Shown in pieces: positions 45,197-52,262 of a stretch of 53,865 bases of DNA. Position 1 is the first letter of the stretch. Each line of letters opens with the position of its first letter. This DNA is from Thermoanaerobaculia bacterium (GTDB taxonomy: Bacteria; Acidobacteriota; Thermoanaerobaculia; Multivoradales; JAHEKO01): positions 1-53,865 of the forward strand of contig CAMYLC010000111.1 in assembly GCA_947259195.1 (NCBI GenBank), read 5' to 3'. The translations under genes and the position numbers were made by a program. Under the pieces are notes generated by a model. The model searched no databases and had not been told where the DNA came from. It saw only the letters and a program-made list of their open reading frames with translations.

Positions 45197-46218
45197 CGAT
45201 TCGCTCCCCACTGAGCGGTGGTTTCACGAACCGACGCAAAGCGTAGGCCAACCTGGTGCGAACTTGTCCAGGTCAATATGGGTCTCTCGTCGCCCGGGCC
45301 GGCCACCGATGCTTGGCGCAGGACGCGGCCCGTAGGCTGGAGCTCCAGAATGGACCACGACGCCGTTGAAGCTGAATTGAACAGGAGGTAGATCTTCCGG
45401 TCGAGGATGGTGAGCTGAGGGTCGACTGCCCCTCTTCCGCCCACCGTCTGGGGGGCGTACCACTTGGAGCCGTCGAACTTGGAGATCGTCATGCGATAGT
45501 CGTCACCGTCATTGCGGCTCCAGGCAACGAGCGCCCCTGTCTTGGTGGCGACTACTTTCGGAGTGATGTCGGGCCAGAGGTTGTTGGGGGCAAGCCGCCG
45601 GGGTGCAGACCACCTGCTGGCTTTCTTCTGACTCCAGAAGATCTCGTCATCATGACCATCGTAGGCTGCCCAGACAAGGAGCCAAGATCCATCGGCCAGG
45701 ACAGTGCCAGAAAGGCCTGTTTGACTTCCCTTGAGCGGCGGTGAAACGATCTCGACTGGCTGCCAATCGGTGCCATTCCAAGCGGCGGTCCGTATGGACA
45801 GGGATCCCGGGTGACTTCCTTCGAGCCAGGCGAGTCCGCCTATCTCGTCTGCGGTGACCATCAACCGAGGTTGAGCGCGCAGACGCTCGGTCTGAGATGG
45901 CGGGTCTGGCAAGCGCTGGAGGCCAGCTGAGCTCTGTTCCAAGACCATGATGCTCTGTTTGTTCGATGCAGCCCGGGTGCCTGCTGCAGCCCACCCGGAG
46001 CGGGTCTCGACGAAGTCTGTCAGGTGCTCCTGCGAGCGCAGCCGGAGTTGCTTTCTGCGTCCTCCGGGCTGCTCGACGGTAGCCCGACTTTGTTCGGTAG
46101 CCAGGATCAAACCCTGCTGACTATTGGCAGGCTGCAGGATCTCCGCCCCCTCGGCTGCGAAGAGCACGACGCTCGTGGAGGCTAGGATCGAGAGCGGGAG
46201 ATACCGTCGAAATTGCAT
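45193..46218 (-). CDS. Secreted protein of unknown function, probable beta-propeller
   Basis: A 341-residue protein with a signal peptide (about 1-25, cleavage near AEGAE). The mature part carries recurring strand-rich units with W and D (AAWNGTDWQPVEIVSPP, SGTVLADGSWLLVWAAYDGHDDE, ALVAWSRNDGDDYRMTISKFDGSKW), the texture of sialidase-like or WD-type propellers, but without a definite motif. It is the first gene of a two-gene unit with the SGNH hydrolase (ATGA overlap). A strong promoter precedes it with almost no leader. Binding of a surface glycan is a guess from fold texture and context. Confidence 0.75.
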   Translation of the reverse strand: MQFRRYLPLSILASTSVVLFAAEGAEILQPANSQQGLILATEQSRATVEQPGGRRKQLRLRSQEHLTDFVETRSGWAAAGTRAASNKQSIMVLEQSSAGLQRLPDPPSQTERLRAQPRLMVTADEIGGLAWLEGSHPGSLSIRTAAWNGTDWQPVEIVSPPLKGSQTGLSGTVLADGSWLLVWAAYDGHDDEIFWSQKKASRWSAPRRLAPNNLWPDITPKVVATKTGALVAWSRNDGDDYRMTISKFDGSKWYAPQTVGGRGAVDPQLTILDRKIYLLFNSASTASWSILELQPTGRVLRQASVAGPGDERPILTWTSSHQVGLRFASVRETTAQWGANR

Positions 46219-46228
46219 GATAGGGGCG

Positions 46229-46257
46229 ATCCTAAGCGGCTCTCGGACCTGTGTCAA
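46229..46257 (-). promoter_or_regulatory. Strong promoter for the secreted-protein operon
   Basis: On the minus strand a perfect -35 TTGACA (46257-46252) and TAGGAT (46234-46229) are separated by 17 bases. The start codon (46218-46216) begins 11 bases after the -10, so the mRNA leader would be about 3-4 bases. No Shine-Dalgarno is visible. Confidence 0.65.
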
Positions 46258-46283
46258 TCGACAAGACGGAGGTCGGAACCGGC

Positions 46284-46312
46284 TTGCCGGGAAGCTGAGT
46301 CGGGCCTATCAT
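46284..46312 (+). promoter_or_regulatory. Promoter of cinA with a leaderless-type start
   Basis: TTGCCG (46284-46289, 4/6) and TATCAT (46307-46312, 5/6) are 17 bases apart. Seven bases then separate the -10 from ATG 46320, so transcription should begin at or next to that codon. The earlier ATG 46311 overlaps the -10 box and cannot be the start on this transcript. Confidence 0.6.
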
Positions 46313-46319
46313 GCAGCGG

Positions 46320-47594
46320 ATGAGGGCAGCGATCTTGGCGGTTGGCTCGGAGCTATTGGGACCCGATCGGCTCGAATCCAACTCCCTGTTGTTGGTGCGG
46401 ACCCTGCGGCGCTACGGCGTAGACGTGGTTCGTAAGTCCGTGGTCGCAGATGTCGTCAGGGACATCAGGCGAGAATTGACCGCTCTTCTCGAGGACGTGG
46501 ATCTCGTTTTGGTCTGCGGTGGTCTTGGTCCGACAGCCGATGACGTGACCCGTGAGGGGGTAGCCCGAGCCGTGGGGCGCACTCTGATCGAGGATGCGGC
46601 GCAACTGGAGGTGCTGAGAGCCAAGTTCGCTCACTTCCGGATGCGTATGGCCGACACGAATCTCAAACAGGCCGAGGTGATCGAAGGGGCCCGAGTGCTG
46701 CCCAATCCTCGGGGCTCGGCGCCGGGTCAGCTACTGGAGATTCCTGGCAAGGCTGCAGTCTTTCTCTTCCCCGGTGTTACCAGGGAGCTGAAGGGTCTGA
46801 TGAAGACAGAGCTCGAGCCCTGGTTGGAGGAACGGACCGATGGCGAGGAGGTGGAGACCCGGGTTCTACGGGTGGCCTGTGTAGGGGAGTCGACACTGGA
46901 GGAACGCATCCTGCCGGCCTATGACGAATTCGGCAGAGAGGCGGTCTCGGTTCTGGCCTCGGCTGGGGAGATACAGGTTCGGGTCACCGCTGCCGGTTAC
47001 GCCCAGGAGCGGGCCTCCAGATTGGAGTCGATGACTCGACGGTTGCGAGAGCTGATCGGTGACAGTGTCTACTCGGGGGAGCCGGACGCTTCACTCGAGC
47101 AGGCGGTTGGTGGCCTCCTGACGAGACTTGGCAGGACGGTAGTCACGGCCGAGTCCTGCACCGGTGGACTCATTAGTCAGAGGTTGACGGCAGTGCCAGG
47201 AAGCAGTTCCTACTTTCTTGGTGGAGTCGTGACCTACTCCGATCAGCTGAAACGCGAGTTGCTGGGGGTTCCTCGAGAGGTGCTGGAGGAGCACGGAGCA
47301 GTGAGTCCTGAAGTGGTCGGCTGGATGGCATCAGGGGCGAAGAAGTCTCTGCAGGCCGACTATGCTCTGGCTGTGAGCGGAATCGCTGGGCCAGAGGGGG
47401 GCACCGCCAGTAAACCTGTAGGACTCGTCTACGTCGGCCTGGCAGGCGAGGGTGATCCTGAGGTCAAAGAGCTTCGCCTGCCTGGTGATCGGGACCGAGT
47501 GCGATGGATGGCAAGCCAGTGGTCACTGGATCTGCTGCGACGGGAACTGCTGCGGAATGACAGTGACCCAGGTCAGGTCCCGGGCCGAGGGTGA
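46320..47594 (+). CDS. cinA: CinA family protein (competence-inducible / NMN amidase)
   Basis: A 424-residue protein with an N-terminal MoCo-binding-like (COG1058) domain, GGLGPTADD at 67-75, and a C-terminal PncC-type nicotinamide-mononucleotide amidase domain (TAESCTGGLISQRLTAVPGSS, then SGIAGPEGGT). It links NAD recycling and ADP-ribose pyrophosphatase activity. I choose ATG 46320 because MRAAILAVGSELL matches the family start and because the promoter's -10 overlaps ATG 46311. A thpR remnant and plsY follow. In other bacteria cinA is often next to thpR and recA. Confidence 0.93.
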   Translation: MRAAILAVGSELLGPDRLESNSLLLVRTLRRYGVDVVRKSVVADVVRDIRRELTALLEDVDLVLVCGGLGPTADDVTREGVARAVGRTLIEDAAQLEVLRAKFAHFRMRMADTNLKQAEVIEGARVLPNPRGSAPGQLLEIPGKAAVFLFPGVTRELKGLMKTELEPWLEERTDGEEVETRVLRVACVGESTLEERILPAYDEFGREAVSVLASAGEIQVRVTAAGYAQERASRLESMTRRLRELIGDSVYSGEPDASLEQAVGGLLTRLGRTVVTAESCTGGLISQRLTAVPGSSSYFLGGVVTYSDQLKRELLGVPREVLEEHGAVSPEVVGWMASGAKKSLQADYALAVSGIAGPEGGTASKPVGLVYVGLAGEGDPEVKELRLPGDRDRVRWMASQWSLDLLRRELLRNDSDPGQVPGRG

Positions 47595-47605
47595 GGAGGA
47601 AGCGA

Positions 47606-47671
47606 GTGAGGCTGTTTGTCGGAGTCGAGATCCCGGTGCCGGATCAGCATGCCATGAGGGAGCTCCCTTGA
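47606..47671 (+). pseudogene. thpR: N-terminal remnant of thpR (RNA 2',3'-cyclic phosphodiesterase)
   Basis: A 21-codon frame starting at GTG 47606, five bases after AGGAGGA (47594-47600), and ending at TGA 47669-47671. It translates VRLFVGVEIPVPDQ then HAMRELP. The first half matches the ThpR/LigT N-terminus (typically MRLFVAIEIP). The rest of the family, including both HxTx motifs, is absent because plsY starts inside the stop (TTGA). The neighbouring cinA is a usual partner of thpR. The alternative is an unrelated leader peptide that couples plsY to cinA; the residue match makes the remnant more likely. Confidence 0.55.
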
Positions 47672-48294
47672 CCTGGGTGAGCCTGGTCTTTGCGGCCTAT
47701 CTGCTCGGCTCGGTGCCCTTCGCCTTCCTCGTCGTGAAGTGGCAATCCGGGGTGGATATCCGAAAAGTGGGAAGCGGCAATGTTGGCGCCACCAACGTCT
47801 TGCGGTCTGGCGGCATACCGGCTGCAGCCCTTGTTTTGGCGTTGGATGTTGCCAAAGGAGCGACACCCGTGGTGGTCGGGCAAGCTCTTGGAGCGCCGCC
47901 GGCTGTCCTGGGAGCCTGTGCCATGGCGGCGGTCCTGGGTCACATCTTTCCCATCTTTCTCGGCTTTCGTGGCGGCAAGGGCGTCGCCACTGCCGCCGGT
48001 GCGATAGGAGCGATGAGCCCGGCGCCCATGCTGGCAGCGATGCTGGTCTTCGGAGCGACGGTCGCCTGGAAGCGGTACGTATCCCTGGGCTCGATCTTGG
48101 CAGTAGGGAGTTTTCCCTTCTTTGCCTTTCTCTTCGGTAGGCTCGGATGGATGGAGCCGATGCCTCTGGTCTTGTTGATCGGCACCACCGTGGCAGCGGG
48201 TCTGATCTTAATGCGCCACACCGAGAATGTCCGCCGCCTGGCGGTTGGCAAGGAGCATCGGTTGGGCGAGAATCTGGGGGGAGATTCACAGTGA
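47668..48294 (+). CDS. plsY: Glycerol-3-phosphate acyltransferase PlsY
   Basis: Inner-membrane enzyme using acyl-phosphate to acylate glycerol-3-phosphate, the first step of phospholipid synthesis. It is 208 residues with about five to six membrane helices. Family motifs are YLLGSVPFAFL, the catalytic VGSGNVGATNVLR, the FLGFRGGKGVATAAG block and the C-terminal RHTENVRRL. The start is TTG 47668, overlapping the thpR-remnant stop, with GGGAG five bases upstream; no ATG is suitable. Its stop overlaps gpsA as GTGA, coupling G3P use with G3P supply. plsX is elsewhere. Confidence 0.94.
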   Translation: MTWVSLVFAAYLLGSVPFAFLVVKWQSGVDIRKVGSGNVGATNVLRSGGIPAAALVLALDVAKGATPVVVGQALGAPPAVLGACAMAAVLGHIFPIFLGFRGGKGVATAAGAIGAMSPAPMLAAMLVFGATVAWKRYVSLGSILAVGSFPFFAFLFGRLGWMEPMPLVLLIGTTVAAGLILMRHTENVRRLAVGKEHRLGENLGGDSQ

Positions 48295-49304
48295 CTCGAA
48301 TAGCAGTATTGGGAGCGGGATCCTGGGGCACGGCCCTGGCTGTCCACGCCGCATCTGCCGGCTGTGAGGTGCGCCTCTGGGCTCGGCGGCCGGAACTGGC
48401 CGAGGAGCTGACAGCGACTCGAGAGAATCGGATCTACCTACCGGATGCGAAGCTCGCGCCCGGCATCGAGCCCACCTCCGACATGCGAGATCTGGCGGAC
48501 TGCAAGGTCTTTCTTGTTGTGGTGCCGTCGCATGGATTTCGTGCCGTGGTCGGCGGCCTTTTGGAGGTCCTTCCACACCGCGACGAGATTCAGCTGGTGT
48601 CCGCCACCAAAGGCATCGAAACCGAGACCACGGCGCGAATGAGTCAGGTAGCTCGAGAAGAGGCCGATGCAAGTGGCCGGGACCTGTGCTTTGCGACTCT
48701 GGCGGGGCCGACGTTCGCGGCGGAGCTTGCTGTTGGGCAGCCCAGTGCCGGTGTCGTGGCGTCAACCTCTTCCGAAATGGCAGTCGAGCTGGGGGAGCTG
48801 CTGGCGACACCACTGTTCCGGCTTTATTCGACAGACGACGTCGTTGGAGTCGAGCTGGGCGGAGCCGGCAAGAACGTCATCGCCATTGCGGCAGGAGTCG
48901 TCAGCGGTTTGGGCTTGGGTCACAATACCCTGGCGGCTCTGATGACTCGGGGGTTGCACGAGCTGACCCGCCTGGGAGTGGCATGCGGCGGGCAACGGCG
49001 TACTTTCTCGGGCCTGGCTGGAATGGGTGACCTGGTACTGACCTGCACTGGTGGTTTGTCGCGCAATCGACAAACGGGAATTCAACTGGCTGGCGGCAGG
49101 ACTTTGCAGCAGATTCAGGAAGAGACCTCGATGGTGGCGGAAGGTATCCGCAACTCGCTGTCGATGACTCGACTGGCCCGCAAGAGCGGCATCGAGATGC
49201 CCATCACCGAGCAGATGATGGAAGTCATGTACGAAGGAAAGACGCCGCGTCGGGCCCTCGAGGACCTGATGACGCGTGAGCTCAAGGCCGAGGCCGAGCT
49301 CTAG
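48291..49304 (+). CDS. gpsA: Glycerol-3-phosphate dehydrogenase [NAD(P)+]
   Basis: Reduces dihydroxyacetone phosphate to sn-glycerol-3-phosphate for phospholipid synthesis; 337 residues. The Rossmann loop GAGSWGTA is at 8-15. SATKGIE, LAGPTFAAELA and the catalytic-lysine block LGGAGKNVIAIAAGV follow, then the C-terminal EGIRNSLSM and MPITEQMMEVMYEGK. The start is GTG 48291 in the four-base overlap with plsY, after a G-rich Shine-Dalgarno. It supplies the substrate of PlsY directly upstream. Confidence 0.96.
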   Translation: MTRIAVLGAGSWGTALAVHAASAGCEVRLWARRPELAEELTATRENRIYLPDAKLAPGIEPTSDMRDLADCKVFLVVVPSHGFRAVVGGLLEVLPHRDEIQLVSATKGIETETTARMSQVAREEADASGRDLCFATLAGPTFAAELAVGQPSAGVVASTSSEMAVELGELLATPLFRLYSTDDVVGVELGGAGKNVIAIAAGVVSGLGLGHNTLAALMTRGLHELTRLGVACGGQRRTFSGLAGMGDLVLTCTGGLSRNRQTGIQLAGGRTLQQIQEETSMVAEGIRNSLSMTRLARKSGIEMPITEQMMEVMYEGKTPRRALEDLMTRELKAEAEL

Positions 49305-49321
49305 GGGGCGAAAGGGAAACG

Positions 49322-50902
49322 ATGAGTGACAAGCAAGGGCTGGCCTCCCCGACCGGCAGGGTGGACGGGCATCAGACGATTCTCGTACTCGACTTTGGCA
49401 GTCAGTACACACAGCTGATCGCCCGCCGGGTGAGGGAGAACAGGGTCTACTGCGAGATTTTGGCGTACGACACGCCGATTGCCGAAATCCGCCGTCGTTC
49501 GCCCATTGGCTTGATTCTCTCCGGTGGCCCCCAGAGCGTCTATGCACCGGCAGCGGTGCGGCCGGATCCGGACCTGTTCGAAGTGGAGGTTCCAATCCTC
49601 GGCATCTGCTACGGCATGCAGGTGATGGTGCACCTGCTCGGGGGCGAGGTGGAGGGGTCCGACACCCGAGAGTACGGCAGGGCCGAGGTGGATGTGATCG
49701 ATCGTGGTGTGTTGTTCGAGGGTCTCGGGGAGCGGGAGACTGTGTGGATGAGTCACGGCGATCGCATCCGTGAGCTGCCGGAGGGTTTTCAGGTCTGTGC
49801 TTCGACGCCCAATGCCCCGACTGTCGCTTGCGAGAATTCGGACCGCAGGATGTTCGGGATCCAGTTCCACCCCGAGGTGTCGCACACGGTCTCGGGAGGG
49901 GAGATCCTGCGAAACTTCCTCTACGGCGCTTGCGGAGCCAGAGGCGATTGGGGGATGGCTTCCTATCTGCAGGAGGCGGTGAAGAGCATCCGGGCGCAGG
50001 TGGCTGATGGCACGGTGTTGTGCGCACTGTCTGGAGGAGTGGACTCTTCGGTTGTCGCGATGCTGCTGCATAGAGCCCTCGGCGAACGCATGGTGGCCGT
50101 CTTTGTCGACAACGGCGTCCTGCGCAAGGACGAGGCTCAGCAGGTGCTGCACAGCCTACGAGACGGCCTCGGATTGCCCGTCGTCGGCGTCGAGGCGGGA
50201 GAGCGGTTCTTGGCGGAGCTCCAGGGAGTCGAAGACCCGGAAGAGAAGCGGCGAATCATCGGCCGGGTGTTTATCGAGGTTTTCGAGGACGAGGCTTTGG
50301 AGCATGGGGACGTGCGCTATCTCGCCCAGGGAACCCTCTACCCGGACGTCATCGAGTCGGTGTCGGTCAAGGGACCCTCAGCGGTCATCAAGACTCACCA
50401 CAATGTGGGTGGTCTGCCGGAACGGCTCGGATTCGAGCTTGTCGAGCCGCTACGCCTGCTGTTCAAGGATGAAGTCCGGCAGCTGGGTCGTGAGCTGGGA
50501 CTACCGGAGGAGTTTGTTGGTCGACATCCTTTTCCTGGCCCGGGCTTGGCTGTCCGCATCCTGGGTGAAGTGACCCCGGACAGGGTGCACCTGCTTCAGG
50601 AGGCCGACGCGATCTTTCTCCATGAGCTGCGCGAAGCCGGTCTCTACGACAAAGTGAGCCAGGCGTTTGCCGCTCTCCTGCCGGTCAAGAGCGTCGGAGT
50701 CATGGGCGACTTCCGGACCTATGAGAATGTGGTCGCGATTCGCTCCGTGGATACCCAGGACTTCATGACAGCGGATTGGAGTCCTCTGCCTCACGAGCTG
50801 CTGGGTCGGGTGGCCAGCCGAATCGTCAACGAGGTCTCCGGTGTCAATCGGGTGGTCTACGACATCACCAGCAAGCCCCCGGGCACCATCGAATGGGAGT
50901 GA
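49322..50902 (+). CDS. guaA: GMP synthase (glutamine-hydrolysing)
   Basis: Aminates XMP to GMP using glutamine; 526 residues. The class I amidotransferase triad is Cys96 (GICYGMQ), His183 and Glu185 (QFHPEVSHT). The ATP-pyrophosphatase P-loop SGGVDSS is at 237-243, and the C-terminal dimerisation domain ends ITSKPPGTIEWE, as usual. ATG 49322 follows GAAAGGG 17 bases after gpsA. It completes the guanine branch, and Hpt can supply GMP by salvage. A glutaredoxin-like gene overlaps its 3' end. Confidence 0.97.
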   Translation: MSDKQGLASPTGRVDGHQTILVLDFGSQYTQLIARRVRENRVYCEILAYDTPIAEIRRRSPIGLILSGGPQSVYAPAAVRPDPDLFEVEVPILGICYGMQVMVHLLGGEVEGSDTREYGRAEVDVIDRGVLFEGLGERETVWMSHGDRIRELPEGFQVCASTPNAPTVACENSDRRMFGIQFHPEVSHTVSGGEILRNFLYGACGARGDWGMASYLQEAVKSIRAQVADGTVLCALSGGVDSSVVAMLLHRALGERMVAVFVDNGVLRKDEAQQVLHSLRDGLGLPVVGVEAGERFLAELQGVEDPEEKRRIIGRVFIEVFEDEALEHGDVRYLAQGTLYPDVIESVSVKGPSAVIKTHHNVGGLPERLGFELVEPLRLLFKDEVRQLGRELGLPEEFVGRHPFPGPGLAVRILGEVTPDRVHLLQEADAIFLHELREAGLYDKVSQAFAALLPVKSVGVMGDFRTYENVVAIRSVDTQDFMTADWSPLPHELLGRVASRIVNEVSGVNRVVYDITSKPPGTIEWE

Positions 50903-51153
50903 GCCCGCGGTTTCAGTTGCTCTCCAGGCCGCACTGCCACCTCTGTCACGAGATGGAAGATCTCCTGCGAGAAGTGTTGCCCGACCTGGGAGTGGAGTTC
51001 ACGGTTCACGATGTAGATAGCGATCCGGAGTGGAAGAGCCGATTCGGTGAGATGATCCCGGTACTTCTGCGGGACGGCCAACCGATCGCCAAGCTCCGTC
51101 TAGATCGCCGTCAGCTGATGCGCCTGGCACGACGCAGTCGGCGTTTCGTCTAG
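50893..51153 (+). CDS. Glutaredoxin-like protein (DUF836 type)
   Basis: A small thioredoxin-fold protein of 86 residues (84 if started at GTG 50899). It opens with a strand and the redox motif RPHCHLCHEM (CxxC), continues with a helix and the VEFTVHDVDSDPEWKSRFG segment, then the cis-Pro-like IPVLLRDG. It ends in a basic Arg-rich tail. GTG 50899 overlaps the guaA stop (GTGA, 50899-50902), the arrangement common in this window, while ATG 50893 overlaps it by ten bases; I cannot decide between them. Physiological partner unknown. Confidence 0.8.
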   Translation: MGVSPRFQLLSRPHCHLCHEMEDLLREVLPDLGVEFTVHDVDSDPEWKSRFGEMIPVLLRDGQPIAKLRLDRRQLMRLARRSRRFV

Positions 51154-51176
51154 AGCGCCGGCGAGCCGGTGGCTCC

Positions 51177-52223
51177 TCAGCCGTCGTCGAGGATCAGAGG
51201 AGCGAATCGGTCTGGATTCTTCTTCAGGTACTTCGCCAAGCGGGAGGTCAGCGACGCCTGAAGCCGCTGGTGACTTCCTCCGCCGTTCTGCGGTAGCTCT
51301 ATCCAGCCTCCGGCCATCATTCCGTGACCACCACCTTTGCCACGCCTACCCAGCAGGCGACGCATGAGTCGGCCCGCATCGGCGCGCGGATTGGTGGTGC
51401 GGATCGACAGGTAGAGGCGATCTTCGAAGACTCCAGTGGAGAAGGACCAGGTCTTGCCCCGGAGTCGAAGAAGAAGGTCGGCGATTTCGGGCACGATGTC
51501 GGGTTGTGCCACCTCCCCGACGTGGCTCACGATGAGGGTCTCGACGGACTCCACATGCTCGAGCGCTTCGTGGAGCGTTCTGTAATAGCTCTCTGGCAGG
51601 GGTGGAGACTGAATCCTTGCAAGGGCGCGAAGATCAGCCGAGGAGTGGAGGCCGTCGTACACTTCTTTGTCGGCCCGAACATACTGGCGACCGAAGTCCT
51701 GGGTCTCGGTGCGTATGGCATAGACGAAGGCCGTCGCATCCCGTTTGCTGATTTCCACTTCAGCCGCCATCAGGTACTCGGCGAGGATGGTGGCAGTCGC
51801 ACCGTACTCGGGACGAAGATCCACGAATGGGCTCTGCAGAGTCGCTCGTCGCAGTGGATGGTGGTCGAAGACCAGGTCGGGAGTGAGCTCCTCGGGAAGC
51901 TGATTGTTGCCGGTCCTGGGTTGAGTATCGACCAGTGCGAAGTGCCTGTAGTGCTTCCAATTGAGATGGCGGAGATGACTCAGGCGGATACCCAGCACCG
52001 TGACCATCTCCTGGTTCTCGGCGCGTCCTATGATCCCACCGTAGGCCGTCGTTACCCGCCGCTTGAAGACCCTTCGCAGTAGCTTGCTCAAGCCCGCAGC
52101 AGCGGCGATCGAGTCGGGATCCGGGTTGTCGTGCATCAAAACGAGCCACCGGCCGGTGCTCGTTCCCTGGTGAACGTAGTCGGAGAGCTCCGCCAGTTTG
52201 CTGTGGGTCAGATCAGAAATCAT
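51177..52223 (-). CDS. DHH-family phosphoesterase (NrnA/oligoribonuclease-like)
   Basis: A 348-residue manganese phosphoesterase. Metal ligands are His31, Asp35 and Asp37 in MHDNPDPDS, Asp100 region (LVDT), and the DHH triad Asp120-His121-His122. The C-terminal DHHA1 domain contains the glycine-rich GGHGMMAGG. Family members degrade nano-RNA, pAp or cyclic dinucleotide products such as pGpG; the exact substrate is unknown. A degradative role after HD-GYP action on c-di-GMP is possible. The start is ATG 52223, ten bases after a TACAAT hexamer. Confidence 0.88.
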   Translation of the reverse strand: MISDLTHSKLAELSDYVHQGTSTGRWLVLMHDNPDPDSIAAAAGLSKLLRRVFKRRVTTAYGGIIGRAENQEMVTVLGIRLSHLRHLNWKHYRHFALVDTQPRTGNNQLPEELTPDLVFDHHPLRRATLQSPFVDLRPEYGATATILAEYLMAAEVEISKRDATAFVYAIRTETQDFGRQYVRADKEVYDGLHSSADLRALARIQSPPLPESYYRTLHEALEHVESVETLIVSHVGEVAQPDIVPEIADLLLRLRGKTWSFSTGVFEDRLYLSIRTTNPRADAGRLMRRLLGRRGKGGGHGMMAGGWIELPQNGGGSHQRLQASLTSRLAKYLKKNPDRFAPLILDDG

Positions 52224-52233
52224 CGAACCGTGA

Positions 52234-52239
52234 ATTGTA
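52234..52239 (-). promoter_or_regulatory. Candidate -10 box close to the DHH gene start
   Basis: On the minus strand TACAAT (52239-52234, 5/6) lies ten bases before ATG 52223. No -35 or Shine-Dalgarno is evident, so a nearly leaderless transcript is possible. The spacing equals that at the secreted-protein promoter (46229). Confidence 0.35.
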
Positions 52240-52262
52240 TCTCACAGGCGGAAACGGCGGGT

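Noticed and set aside
46311..46319. ATG 46311 as the cinA start
   Set aside because: It overlaps the -10 box of the predicted promoter, and the family begins at the equivalent of ATG 46320.
48762..50027. 421-codon minus-strand frame across gpsA and guaA
   Set aside because: Crosses two well-defined genes, is Arg/Pro/Ser-rich, and has no recognisable domain.
51163..51175. GAGCC/GGCTC hairpin between the glutaredoxin-like gene and the DHH gene as a bidirectional terminator
   Set aside because: Only five base pairs with a three-base loop and no T-run on either side.
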